Origin: Macrotis lagotis
Taxonomy: Eukaryota; Chordata; Mammalia; Peramelemorphia; Peramelidae
Direction of reading: 5' to 3'
Assembly (NCBI RefSeq): GCF_037893015.1
Contig: NC_133666.1
Location: 165,108,611 to 165,172,610 of the forward strand
Length of the DNA: 64,000 bases
In this document: positions 41,481-52,487 of the stretch, piece by piece
Numbering within the stretch: the first letter of the stretch is position 1
Layout: every line of letters begins with the position of its first letter
Position numbers and translations under genes: made by a program
The notes under the pieces: generated by a model
Database searches by the model: none
What the model saw: the letters and a program-made list of their open reading frames with translations, nothing else
What the model was told of the DNA's origin: nothing

Positions 41481-42436
41481 GATCTAGTCAGGCAAATAAG
41501 ATTCATAGCTTATAATGACAAAGCAAGCATTATTTTTATGAGCAGGTTTAGTAAATACTAATTCAAGGATAAAGGGTACACATCCCAACTTGCTCTTATA
41601 CTGTCCACTAGGAATTTGTGGTGCAGATTCCACAGCTGTATGAATATGACAACCTCCCTCTGGGGCTTTTTTCATCTTTTCTGTATCTGAACTTTGTAGA
41701 TCCTAGCTTCATCTATAAGGACAGCCTTCATGTGAATCTTCCCCTCTGACCAAATCAGGGAAATGCTAGGAATATGGCACAAAATGAATGAGCCAAAATA
41801 AGAAGACAGCCACTGTTCTTGGCTCCTGCTGTCCCAATCTACAAAGGTACCTGCTGGCAAGCATCAACAGATTCATCACAGAAAGTCAATATAATACAAA
41901 TTAGTGCCTTTCTACTAAGAACAGACATTTACTTGCACGAACATGGCAGGGACAGTGCATATCTCTGGGCACCACTGAGTTCCTCTGTTGAACATCTCAA
42001 GTTAATCTATACTATCCACTGAGCCAGAAGATGAAGGCTGCCAGCCTTTGCCTTCAGGGGGTTGTGCTTGCAGACTGTCATCTGAATTGTCAGAGGGAAA
42101 ATAGTTAAGAGAGCCAATTGGCATTTTCTTAATACATTAAATTACCAGGGAAAATATTAATTTTAAATTTTATAAACATCTCCAGGATCCATCTATCAAA
42201 GCAGAACAGGGGGGATGGTTTGCTCAGAGCAAGAGGGCAATGAGTTTATCCCAGCACCACTGATTGAATCTGTGGTTTGGGAATGATTAATCTGGGCAAT
42301 ACATTTGCAGATTGGAGTGAAATAAGTGATTTGTGACTGGGGGGAATAGAGCACCATTAATAATATGATTCCCCATAGTCATCTGAAAAATACAAGTTAA
42401 AATGTCTACAAGAACTCCACTTAAACTTATTTATTA

Positions 42437-42487
<51 letters not shown>

Positions 42488-43089
42488 CAACAAGAATTCA
42501 CTTCTGGAGTTTAGCCTACTGCTGTATTGCAAGATAAAGCTCTTAATAAAATTTGTGGAGGGGTGGGGAGAGAAGACTGGGCTTATAAACACCCCAGTCT
42601 GCAAAGGAAGGTAGAAATGAAGACTTAAACTTCTTTCAGATAATGAGATAACACACATTTCCTTGTTCCCCCCAGACCACAAGCCTGTAGTTTCCAAGTG
42701 CAGCAAAACTCTTCCTTGGTTATTAATGAACTAAAACAGCTCTGACAACAGGATGAAATGGAAAGAAGGAAAATGATAAGCCAGAAGACATGTTAATTAA
42801 TGTTATGTCTTCCTCAGGATATATTGCTTTTCTGCATCACCATTGTAAATAATTGAGTAACCTCTTGAGGCAGTCTTCAGAGACTGTTTTTAACAACAAA
42901 AGTGTTTAAAACAATTAGAATGAACAGCTAGTCAGTGAAATACTATGAATGTGGACTTTGAAGCCACAAATTAATAGTGCTTCAGTTACCTAAGCAGAGT
43001 TGAAACAAAGTGGAGTTCTGTGAGCCATACGGTAGAAAAAGAAAAATCATTACCACCTGGCAGGATGGCTTAATGCAGCCTTATTTAAG
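41481..43089. other. Single-copy block with (AC)n; possible regulatory DNA
   Basis: No transposon is recognised. (AC)n of about 22 units occurs at 42440-42485, and the minus-strand frame at 42434-42706 is partly its translation. The parts 42100-42420 and 42770-43020 are AT-rich with many homeodomain-like cores (GGAATGATTAATCTGGG, GTTAATTAATGTTATG, AATAATTGAGTAACC) and read like conserved noncoding DNA, which I cannot confirm. No exon seen. Confidence 0.35.
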
Positions 43090-43240
43090 GACAAATAGAT
43101 AATAACTCCAACAAGCAGATAATAGTTCACCTTCTTCATGGGACTTTTAAGATTCACAAAATACTTTCCTCACAACTAGTCTGTGACATCAGTAGAACAG
43201 GTATTATTATCCTCATCTTAGGAAGCAGGATGACTTTTCA
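43090..43240 (+). repeat. Old MIR3/L2-type repeat
   Basis: CTTTTAAGATTCACAAAATA, CTTTCCTCACAACTAGTCTG and CAGGTATTATTATCCTCATC follow the mammalian repeat text TTTTTAAGCTTTGCAAAACACTTTCCTCACAACAACCCTGTGAGGTAGG...GGTATTATTATCCCCATTTTAC. Confidence 0.55.
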
Positions 43241-44078
43241 AGGTCTTTCTGTCCCTAGGATCCTCTGTTTATCTCTCCCAAAGACCGAGCAGGTAATAGG
43301 TCTTGTTTTAGAGACAAGACCCCAGAAAAATAAAGATATGAATGTGAGGCAAAGGGAGAGAGTCCAATGAAGACAAAGTGAGATATTTTTCTAAATTATT
43401 CCCTGCAAGAAAATGTAGCTAAAGAGTCAACTTTTCTGTATCTTCACAAAAAGCAAAAGGAAATCAGGTAACCTGATATCTAAATTTTATCTTGCCTAGG
43501 ATTTAAAAGGACCACATTCACAAAATGGCGAGTATCCAACCTGGGAAGAAAATGGTCAGAGTATTCTCTGGTAATCAGAGAAGCCAATAATACTGTCACC
43601 ATCAAGGGCCCACTCTCCTTGTTTATTCCTCTTTAAGCAAATAAACTGGTCATACTCTTGTTTTATGGCCCCTTAGGATGAAGAACTTTGTGGGTGTCAG
43701 CAAAGCAAAGACATTTACTATAATAGATGCACTGTCTGCCAGCTTGGCAATCAACTTCACCTCTGGAAAAGGGGACAGAGAGCTAAATAGGTCAGGAGAA
43801 GGTGACAGTAGTGAATTGGATGGAGGCTTATTCTCTCTGGAATACATAAGAGGATCCATTCCCCAAAGTACACACCATCCTTCTGATTGGTATATGACAG
43901 CAAAGAAATTATGCAAATCCTGGGTCATTTATTCAACTTTGTACAACCAACTAGGTCTGGGAGTTTTGGCTATCCTAGCTAAATAGGAAAAGATATTAGG
44001 AGGAATATAGAGAAAGAACACAAGAGGGAGGGAGAGGGAGAAAGAGAGAAAGAAGTAAAGGGGATAGGGAAGGAGAGA

Positions 44079-44142
<64 letters not shown>

Positions 44143-44300
44143 ATATATCAAATTTTCCCTTCCATCCCCCTATCCTTTTAGCTGTTTCACTGAAAAGCTT
44201 GAGAACAACAAAACCTAAAATGACCCAACATGGTTTTAGAAGCCAGTCTGCATCTTATGGCAGCAGTTGTTCTGTCAGCAGGAAGGATCTTGACCTTGAA
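43241..44300. other. Single-copy DNA ending in a (GA)n tract
   Basis: Two overlapping opposite-strand frames (43650-43928 minus and 43678-43986 plus, 92 and 102 codons) show no motif I recognise. The DNA gets purine-rich from about 43985. Confidence 0.4.
44015..44140. repeat. Purine-rich (GA)n microsatellite
   Basis: GGGAGGGAGAGGGAGAAAGA-type text runs into about 29 uninterrupted GA units. Long purine mirror repeats like this can form H-DNA. Confidence 0.95.
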
Positions 44301-44500
44301 ATCAGGACACTAAAATGAGCCTAACAAACAAAAGCTCTACTACAGCCCTCCCTTGAGGCCTCAGGCAAGTGATTTAATCAACTTGGATACCTTAGTTTCT
44401 TCATAAAGAAATGGGAATGATGGGCTGAGATGAGCATTAATTAATGTTTGTGAAGTTTTTCAAGATCTGCTCCTGAAAGGGCATGTATCATTATTTTCCT
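44300..44500 (+). repeat. CORE-SINE (MIR-like), degraded
   Basis: CTTGAGGCCTCAGGCAAGTG, ATTTAATCAACTTGGATACC, TTAGTTTCTTCATAAAGAAA and GTTTGTGAAGTTTTTCAAGA follow the MIR body and core. The head is lost. Confidence 0.5.
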
Positions 44501-45379
44501 TGGCACCACCAAGAAAACATCTTATCCAATCCCAACTAAGTCATGCTGTGTTAATGACCTATTTACCTACAGGAAGATAGGAAACAGATCTATTTTTCCC
44601 TCAATTATCCCAGATGAATTTGTGCCAGATAGGTTTCATAAAGAAACCAACACCCAAGTTAAATGAAAGGGTATGATTGTGATAAATATAAATTCTTACT
44701 TGTCTATAGTAATCATTTGAGAAATAAATATGAGGCTTGAAATTATAATGGGTGATAAACTAGATAGTTTAGATAAAAGTTCTATCAAGAATTATTACCT
44801 GCTTCTTAACATTCATTGTATCATGAAATCTTTTGTCAAGACTAGTGAAATCTAAGAATTCTACATTTAAATGAATAAAATAAAAATATATGATTATAAA
44901 AATTACATTAAAATATAATTATTTAAGGTATTAATAAAATAAGCAACTAAACCAAAGTTAAGGATCCAAATACCATTGGGTAATTTGTATTCAAAGGCTA
45001 TGATGATAAATAGTATAAAATCATAATCTGTGTCCATACTATCTAGATTTGCCAACTGAATAATATATTACTAATTTGGCCAGTAATCTGTCCAATATTT
45101 TAACACAGAAAACTATTCCTATATATCATAGTTTGGTTTTGGTGGTGGTTGTGGAGTGTGCATGTTTGTGTATGTGTCTGACTTTATTATTTCCTTGTAA
45201 TGGAAAACGTCATCCATGTTATTTCTTAGGGAGTTTCCTGGGAGTATTGAGGTATTACCTGATAAACCTTTACTGTACAACTAGTATATCAGAAAGAACA
45301 AAATCCAGATCTTCCAGACTGCAAAGTCAGCCTTCTGTCCATTGGTGTGTTTTTTAAAAGCAAGCTAAGCATTGTACAA
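44501..45379. other. No gene or clear repeat seen
   Basis: AT-rich text. The 93-codon plus-strand frame at 45076-45357 has a Val/Cys/Leu-rich stretch but no domain. Confidence 0.4.
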
Positions 45380-45431
45380 CACACACAGACACACAGAGAC
45401 ACACAGACACACAGACACAGACACAGACACA

Positions 45432-45476
<45 letters not shown>

Positions 45477-45482
45477 AAACAC
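45380..45482. repeat. (AC)n/(ACAG)n microsatellite
   Basis: Interrupted ACAC and ACAGACACAG units for about 100 bp. The minus-strand frame at 45289-45474 is mostly its Cys-Val translation. Confidence 0.95.
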
Positions 45483-47282
45483 ACTCCTTAGACCCTGACC
45501 TCTAGTAGCTTGTTTCACAAAAAGGACTCTTACGTGTTCAAAGAATTATCTCTAAATTTCATCATAGAATAGAGAACTTGAAGAGTGTTCTGTTCATACT
45601 GTCTCTGTAAATGAGGTGGAGAAAAGGGGAACCAATAAATATGCAGTTCAGAGTAAGCCCTTAGTACCAGTTCAGTTATCAAGAAGAGAAACAGGCAATG
45701 TTTTCTCTTGATTTCAAGTTCTCAGCCTTTGTTTTCTACAACCCTCTCGCTAATTCCTAAGAAAAATATTGGAAGGTAGATGGAAGGGAAGTTAGACCAA
45801 AGATAAGAATTTATAAACCTAGGACTTTCTGACAGAACTAAAGAACAAGCATGTCCAGGAAAATTCATGAGAAATGGTTCTATGGCCAACCTCAAAAGAA
45901 CCATGGTAGAGGGATATAGGTTAAAAAAAAAAATTATTCAGCACATTTCAGGTAAACTCTGCCAGAATAAAGGATCACAGAACTCAGGTAAGTCATCCTT
46001 AGTGGAAAATAGCACCAAGTATTTGATCTAGTGGGAAATTAGGGACCAAAACAAGTCAGATGTTCCTTCTTCAAATGTTTAGTCAGGGTATTAATGATGG
46101 CTGGATATTAATAATGAGTCAGCCCCACTGGGTTTGGGGAGGTTCCCAGTCAGAAGGGATATAGTAAATTAATGTAGGAGAGTGATAAGGAGGCCCCAAT
46201 GCTAATTAAGTGACCCTCAGTAAGACATACTTAGTTCCTCAGGGCAAGTGAACTGAAGAGACTTTAAAAATCATTTGGTCCAATTCCCTCATTCTATAAA
46301 TGAGGCACCTGATCCTCCAAAATAACAACAACAACCATAAAAAAGGTTAAATGATTTTTATATAGATTCACAGAGACTATAAATAGAATAATTTATGCTC
46401 AAACCCAAATACTCTGACTCTTAATTCTAGTTTTCTTTCTGCCATGACACATCAAACCAACCCAGAAATTTAGTCATCTAATAAATCTGAGTAGTGTTGA
46501 TGGACAATTCAGTTAAAAAGTAGAATTTTAAAGGAAATAGAGTCATCATTCAAATTGGTAATAAACAAAATTCTAGTTCCCTCACCCCCTCAATCAAGGA
46601 TTTTGATTCATCTCGAAGAAAGAAGGTATATTCCATTCTTCTAATTAGGATTGAAGAGAACTGATTTTTGAGAAGAAAAAAGGAGTAGAAAAATTCCTTG
46701 GATCCAGGACTGCTTTGATTTTCTTTGTATCTCTAGTACCTGATATTTATTGAATGAATGAATTCAGCCATAAGTCTAAAGTTTAAAGAGGCAGAGAAGT
46801 TAAACCAAAAATGCCACTCTGAATTTGAGTACTCTGGCAACAAAAAGCCAGTCTCCTATCAGGCATGATTTAAAAAACTTGAAACCTTAACATCTAGCTA
46901 TAAATTCTAGTCAGGAAAGACAACCCTGGAAGCATTGAAATCTGAGGGAAGGATAGATAGGTAAATAGATACATACATACATACATACATGATAAAATAT
47001 GTATAATGATGTAAACATAGATACATGTACACATATATACAATAGATGCTATATAGATAGAATGAATGAGTAGGCATTTATCAAGTGCTTATGATGTTAC
47101 AGATCCTGTGCTCTTTATGATAAGAAAACTGTGGACACAGACTAATTTAGAAAATAAGTAGTATAGGGTTGAACTCTTAGATTAGAATTATTTTGTCATT
47201 GGTATTTAACAAAAGGCAGAAAATTAGGATACCAGGTTTCAGCTCCATTATCAATACTATGAAACTTTTTTGTCACAATTGA
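45483..47282. other. Single-copy DNA with one old repeat and an (ATAC)n tract
   Basis: An old repeat trace at about 46225-46450 reads AAATCATTTGGTCCAATTCC, CTCATTCTATAAATGAGGCA and CAAACCCAAATACTCTGACT, a decayed form of CCAACCCCCTCATTTTACAGATGAGGAAACTGAGG. A short plus-strand L2 3' scrap is at 46715-46770. (ATAC)n lies at 46972-46991. No gene seen. Confidence 0.4.
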
Positions 47283-47590
47283 TTGATGATATTTTTCCTT
47301 TGTTCTTGAAGAAGTCTATGATATCAGGGAGGTGATGCCATGACAAACAAGTGAATTGGATTTGAGTGAGGGGTTGCTGTGCTAAGTCACCAGCCTCACT
47401 TTTTCCTCCAGAGCTATCTGGGTTCAGTGGCCAAATATGAATCAGGATGATTGGAGTTGACCCTGGATTGAGGCAATCAGGGTTAAATGACTTGCCCAAG
47501 GTCACACAGCTAGTCTAGGTCAAGAATCTGAGGCTGGATTTGATTTAGGTCCTCCTGACTCCAAAACTGGTCCTCCATCCACTGTAGATC
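47283..47590 (-). repeat. tRNA-derived SINE with LINE-like 3' tail, minus strand
   Basis: On the minus strand the head lies at about 47585 (CTACAGTGGATGGAGGACCA), then GGAGTCAGGAGGACCTAAAT, GACCTAGACTAGCTGTGTGA, GGGCAAGTCATTTAACC, and a long unique body (plus strand GCTAAGTCACCAGCCTCACT). The 3' end on the plus strand is CTTTGTTCTTGAAGAAGTCT and ATGATATCAGGGAGG. That end resembles the 3' end of the LINE at 31350 (plus strand CCTTCATTATTGAAGAAGAC and CAAAATGACATCA). I recognise it as a common marsupial SINE type but cannot name it surely. The 82-codon frame at 47257-47505 is this repeat. Confidence 0.7.
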
Positions 47591-48037
47591 TAGTAAGACA
47601 TGAACACTACCCATAGAAACATCAAAAAGGACTTTGAAAAAGTTTGCCTATTGGTGGTTTTTCTCTCTAAAACTAAGAAGAGCAAGCAGTTCTAGATTGT
47701 ACCATTTCCACTCTCCTATTCTCATACTATCACCAAGAGAAAATGCTCCCAGAAACATTTTTTAAATTTTTTCCCCAAACAATAATTTAAGAAAAAAGCA
47801 GCTCTGAATATTACAGTCTTATAGCAATATGTAAATTAACCTCTTTAGAAAACAGAAAGCCAACTATGGTCATATTGAAGAGTTGATAGACTACTTTGTT
47901 CATTTCATTTCAATTTTCTCTGTTTTGATGCCCTGAGCAAAATTGCTTCTTTTAGGGGCCTCTAAACCCCCCCCCCCAAAAAAAAAGGGTTCTAAAATCC
48001 TCGGAGCCTATTAGATACCTCTGTGCTTTGTCTTAAA

Positions 48038-48250
48038 TCAGTTCAGTTAATGGATAAAGTGCTAAGCTCTTTCTCCAGGTCTGGCACAGCTTGGGAAACC
48101 ACTGGCCTTGGCCAAAACCATTTAATCCCAATTTTTCTGTTTTCCAATCTGTTAAAGAGGAAAAATAATCCTTGTGACCTTTCTCATACATGTAATTATT
48201 TATAAAAATAAGTGTAAAGTGCTCTGAATATCTTGAAAAGAGCTTCACTT
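48038..48250 (+). repeat. MIR-like SINE, degraded
   Basis: CAGTTAATGGATAAAGTGCT, CTTGGCCAAAACCATTTAAT, TTTCCAATCTGTTAAAGAGG and AAGTGTAAAGTGCTCTGAAT are in MIR order. Overlapping opposite frames here are chance. Confidence 0.45.
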
Positions 48251-48254
48251 TGTA

Positions 48255-48372
48255 TCATCAATCAACAAATACCTATTGAGGGCTTCCTATCAGCTGGAAG
48301 TTGTGATGAACTAGGGATACTAAGAAAAGAGGAAGAAAAAAAAAGTTCCTGCCCTCAAGGAGCTTGTGTTTT
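48255..48372 (-). repeat. L2 LINE 3' end, minus strand
   Basis: ATCAATCAACAAATACCTAT, GAGGGCTTCCTATCAGCTGG, CTAGGGATACTAAGAAAAG and TTCCTGCCCTCAAGGAGCTT are the reverse complement of the L2 3' UTR. Confidence 0.75.
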
Positions 48373-48734
48373 TCTCAACTCCCCTATGAGACTCTAAGCA
48401 CTTAAAAGCAGAACAGACAATATGAAAGGGATATAATTTCAGCCATTCCAACCATTCCAACCTTTTACCTACTTTCTGGTCTCAGTAATTCTGTTATAAC
48501 CCTCTTAATAAAGTACATAAGGACATGGTTGCTATTTAGATTTTTTGTAAAAGTGACCTTAATCCCAGGAAGATAAATGAGCTGATATTGCTCGCAAAGG
48601 AATGTATATATGGATCAATAACTATACCAATAAACTGAGTTTTCTCCACTATATCTCCCCATCCACCCCATATCCCCAGCATTCATAAGTAGAATCCAAA
48701 GGGAGAATTCTACCATCTTAAAAGCAGTGGCTAG

Positions 48735-48884
48735 GGGCGGCTAGGTGGCACAGTGGATAGAGCGCCGACCCTGGAGTCAGGAGTGCCTAAGTTCAAATCC
48801 GACCTCAGACACTTAATAATTACCTAGCTGTGTGACCCTGGGCAAGGCACTTAACCCCATTGCCTTGCGAAAACTAAAAAAAAA
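48735..48884 (+). repeat. WSINE1-type SINE
   Basis: Complete copy: GGGCGGCTAGGTGGCACAGT, GGATAGAGCGCCGACCC, GTTCAAATCCGACCTCAGAC, TACCTAGCTGTGTGACCCTG, A tail. A perfect 14-base duplication AAAGCAGTGGCTAG flanks it at 48721-48734 and 48885-48898. It retains CpG sites (GCGCCGACC, AATCCGACC), which decay fast, so it may be one of the younger copies. Confidence 0.95.
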
Positions 48885-49089
48885 AAAGCAGTGGCTAGAT
48901 TGCTCTCCCTCAAAGAAGCATGGTCAAAGAGGGTTCCCCTTGGTCTCAGTCAAACTAGAGACAAAAAAGCCAATAAAAACTCCTCAGAATCATTTTATTG
49001 TCAATTTTCCATCTTCCTGAGTAATTTTACCAGATCTCTAAACTGATGAGATCTCTTCTTGTCGCCAGTGTTAGAATAATGTTTACAGC

Positions 49090-49345
49090 ACAAGGGAAGG
49101 TTTTCCTGACCTTGAAAGTCTCAGCTAAAATCCTCCCTTCTGCAAGAAGTCTTTCCAAGGCTTTTTAAAACTATTAACTTCTTTCTCTGATTTCTCCTGA
49201 AAAATATTTTGTTTGTACATAATTAGTTTGCATGTTGTGCCCTCCATTAGATCAGATTATTTTTAACTTTTCATTTTGTCCTCAATACTTAGCATAGTGG
49301 CCAGTATAGAGTAAATGTTCACTGACAGATTGACTTGCTAACCTA
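49090..49345 (+). repeat. L2 LINE 3' end
   Basis: GTCTCAGCTAAAATCCTCCC, TTCTGCAAGAAGTCTTTCCA, GTTGTGCCCTCCATTAGATC and TCCTCAATACTTAGCATAGT, then GAGTAAATGTTCACTGACAG, are the L2-type 3' UTR in plus orientation (CTCAGCTCAAGTGCCACCTTCTACATGAGGCCTTTCC...GTGCCTGGCACATAGTAGG). Confidence 0.7.
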
Positions 49346-49448
49346 AAGTACTTCTTACTATTCTATTCAGCTGTTCATTATTTTATAAACCATGGAAACT
49401 AGAAAAAGTGAAATGTCTCAGATGTGCAATTACAAGTGAGACCTTTTT

Positions 49449-49568
49449 GGGGCAGCTAGATAGCACAGTGGATAGAGCACTGGCCCTGGATTCAGGAGTA
49501 CCTGAGGCAAGAGTACCTTGGGCAAGCCACTTAACCCCATTTGCCTTGCAAAAAAAACCCTAAAAAAA
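49449..49568 (+). repeat. WSINE1-type SINE lacking its B-box region
   Basis: The head GGGGCAGCTAGATAGCACAG and TGGATAGAGCACTGGCCC are intact, but the text goes from GGAGTACCTGAGGCAAGAGT directly to ACCTTGGGCAAGCCACTTAA. The B box and the TACCTAGCTGTGTGG block are gone. Flanks AAGTGAGACCTTTT (49434-49447) and AAGTGGGACCTTTT (49569-49582) form a 14-base duplication with one change. Confidence 0.9.
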
Positions 49569-49589
49569 AAGTGGGACCTTTTCTAGATT

Positions 49590-51170
49590 AAAAAATAATT
49601 TTTTAAGAGTAACACTAAGGGAGACTTCAAGCTGATTGGAAATAGGTTTCTGTGCTGATCGAATTACTAGTAGAAATCTTCAAGCTTCCTGATTCTTCAA
49701 TCTTCCCTGATATCCCAGGAGTTACCATCCACTCCTTCTCTTCCTCCATCTCTGTCCAACACTTGTACATCTAAGATAACTAGTAGAGAGTCAAGTCAAG
49801 ATACAGAGCTAAAAGTCCTCATATCAATACCCAAGACCTCTACTGCCTATAAAAACATCTTTCAACAAATCTTTTAGATTAATCAGTTTTATGTGTTGTT
49901 GGGTTTTCTCCCATGGGTGGAGTGATTAGTTTATCATAAATCACTCATTCAGGGGTCAATTAGCACTATCTAGAGAAAGTAATGTGAGAACCTGGTAAAA
50001 TATATGGAAATTTTGATCAATCATCTTCTTCATTTATTTTTATATACCGCCCCCCCAAAAGTAGACTGACTCATTTAGAAAAAGAAGTAGGACACTAAAC
50101 ACATGTATTAGACTATTTATGCACATCACATAGAATTTATTCCCACATAAGGGCCCCCAAAATGCTGGTTGACTGACTAATATTCAACCAGTTAGCTTTC
50201 ATTGGGCTATAATTCTGCTTGGATCACCAGGGATCTCAGAATAGGTTCTCTGGAATAAGTAACTTCATTGGCCCTGAAAGAGTAAATATCTCTCCAGATG
50301 GCATTTAATTTAATTTACTTCCATCTGTTCTATAGGGTCAGATAAATAGTTATTCATTTTCTTAGCTTAGCCAGTGAAGAAAGGCAACATGGAATAATGG
50401 TTAGAGTCTTAGACTTGGAAGCAAACCTAATTATTACAATTTTCTAGGACTTAACAACTAAGTCATGGAAACATTAAGTCTTATTTTTATGAGCCAAATT
50501 ATTAAAAGAGAAGGGAGATGTAGGTTAGAATGAGAAGGAAGGAAATCTCCAATGGAAATAAAAACTGACCTTTAATGCAATGGTCATAATAAAAGAGGAT
50601 ACTTTTCTTGATGATTGTTGTTTCATACATCTCATAATTGTGGTTGAGATTTTCTGATAGAAAAAAAGTACAGAATTCTTATCAAAATTTGAGTGTTAAA
50701 ATAAGCCTATAAGAAAATAAAATAACAAAAGCCAAGAAATAGAATAAAATGAGCATTGGCATATTCTTTTTTAGATTTCTTCTTCAGAAAAGAAAGACAA
50801 ACACAATTGGGATCCACTGAAAAGTGGAAACTATCTCATACTGTTCATTCATGAGTTTTCAGCTGTAATTAAGCATCTAATGCTCCAGATGGTTAAGCAT
50901 TCAAAATTAGTACATTTCAGCTCCACTGAAATAGCTTATTTTGAAATGTGCAAAATACTATCCAGCAGAGCTTAACAACTAAGCAAGTGAATCTTTCAAA
51001 AACTCTGAAAAGCTTTTTAGAACATTTGCCCTATGGAGAAATCTACAACTGCATTATGATCCTTCACTCTTTTCTCCAATTTCTCTTTGCAGACTTTTCT
51101 GTGAGAATATAGGAAAAGTGAAGAATGCTATAGAAAGTGAGATGGAGGTATAACTGCAATTGAACACTGT
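49590..51170. other. Single-copy DNA, possible conserved noncoding segment
   Basis: No transposon recognised beyond a faint SINE head near 50390 (GGAATAATGGTTAGAGTCTT). A C run is at 50050-50056. The part 50830-51060 (TTTTCAGCTGTAATTAAGCA, GCTCCAGATGGTTAAGCATT, CTCCACTGAAATAGC) reads like a developmental enhancer-type conserved element. That is only an impression from motif content. Confidence 0.3.
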
Positions 51171-51175
51171 TTGGT

Positions 51176-51330
51176 AAATCAATCAATCACCAAGAATTTT
51201 TTAAAGTTCCAACAATGCACTACCTCTGGAGATAGACAAAAAATGAAATAATCTTCACTCTCAAGAAACCTGCATTCTATCATGGGAAACTGGAAACAGC
51301 ACATTTACAGACAAGCACAGACAATAAAAG
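51176..51330 (-). repeat. L2 LINE 3' end, minus strand
   Basis: AATCAATCAATCACCAAGAA, CTCTGGAGATAGACAAAAAA and CACTCTCAAGAAACCTGCAT are a decayed reverse complement of the L2 3' UTR. Confidence 0.55.
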
Positions 51331-51599
51331 TACAAAGGAAATTCATGATAATTTCATGTTGGAAGGTTGCTTTCCAAGGTGGATTTAGATAGAAGTTTGG
51401 AAGGAAGGAGAGGAGAAATGTGAAGAGGTGGAAAGACAAGGGGAAAATTATTCACTGTAAGTAGCAACACAGCTGACATCAAGTTCTGGAGCCTATGGCT
51501 TACTTTCCTTCCAAATGAATTATAAGTAAAGACTTTAGAAAAAGAGACCTTGATCATGAACTTCTTTATCTTTCTCCAAATAATCTGACCAATTCAGGA

Positions 51600-51700
51600 A
51601 TAATAATAAACAGTATTTATTAAGCATCCATTTTTTGCCAGGCTCTGTGCTAGGTTCTGGGGCCACAGTAGCAAAAATAAACAGTCCCTTCCCTTTTTGT
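51600..51700 (-). repeat. L2 LINE 3' end, minus strand
   Basis: AACAGTATTTATTAAGCATC, GCCAGGCTCTGTGCTAGGTT, CTGGGGCCACAGTAGCAAAA and AAACAGTCCCTTCCC are the reverse complement of the L2 3' end. Confidence 0.7.
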
Positions 51701-52250
51701 TCCTTCCTGATATCCCCTTTCCTAGAGAATCTCTGATTTCACACACAGAGAATACACCCTCTTGGGCCAACCCTAGGTAAGTTGCTCCCATAGGAAGCAC
51801 ACAAATCTTACATAATAGCTTAGTGAAAGACAATATCCCAAGACCCTACCAGTGGAGAATTCTACAGTTACACTTTCATGGCCCTGCTTCAGGTTACCAT
51901 CTTCAAAATCCTATAGTGTCCTTTGTTAATACTTGAAGCTTAAATTGGATCACCAGTCTTAGATTATCTCTGCCACTGGTTCTTATAGTAATAATAATTA
52001 TATTATTAATTACTTGGGTGGTAGGAGTAATAATCAGTGAAAAAGATAATTCAGTTTTATTGTCTGAATGATTACCATCAAATACCTTTGCCTGTTTTCC
52101 AGCTATCAACATTGGTTGAGATTGCACTGTGGTTGTGACCTCCATTGAAAGCATTTCTTTAATCCCATAAATACCTTTCATTTTAATGTTTACAATAAAA
52201 TTGGATAATAATGAATAGCTGAATTTAGTAATGAATATGCTAAATAAAAT
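51701..52250. other. No gene or clear repeat seen
   Basis: The 138-codon minus-strand frame at 51903-52319 is the longest frame outside repeats here. It is Ile-, Thr- and Asn-rich, lacks motifs, and overlaps a SINE at its start, so I treat it as chance. Confidence 0.4.
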
Positions 52251-52254
52251 GGGG

Positions 52255-52445
52255 AATGATGGAAAGAACACTAATAGAGGAGTCAAAGGACCCTGCTTCA
52301 AACCCTGACTCTGATGCATGCTATCTATGTGATCCTGGGCATGTCCCTTAACCTGTCAGGACCTCTTCAGTTTAGTCATCTAGAAAGTGAAATTGAATGA
52401 TAAAGTCACTAAAAATCCCTTCTAGATTTAGATCTATGCTTGTAT
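52255..52445 (+). repeat. MIR/THER-like SINE
   Basis: GATGGAAAGAACACTAATAG, GAGTCAAAGGACCCTGCTTC, CTATCTATGTGATCCTGGGC, TTTAGTCATCTAGAAAGTGA and CCCTTCTAGATTTAGATCTA follow the same plan as the copies at 13545 and 35285, and this one is the clearest of the three. Confidence 0.65.
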
Positions 52446-52487
52446 TTAGTAAACCTCTTTCCTTTGGGGGAAAAAAAAATTAGGACT

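Noticed and set aside
43650-43986. Overlapping 92- and 102-codon frames on opposite strands
   Set aside because: Two long opposite frames over the same DNA with no recognisable domain are most simply chance. Conservation data would be needed.
51903-52319. 138-codon minus-strand frame
   Set aside because: No motif or family resemblance, Ile/Thr/Asn-rich composition, and overlap with a THER-like SINE at its start.
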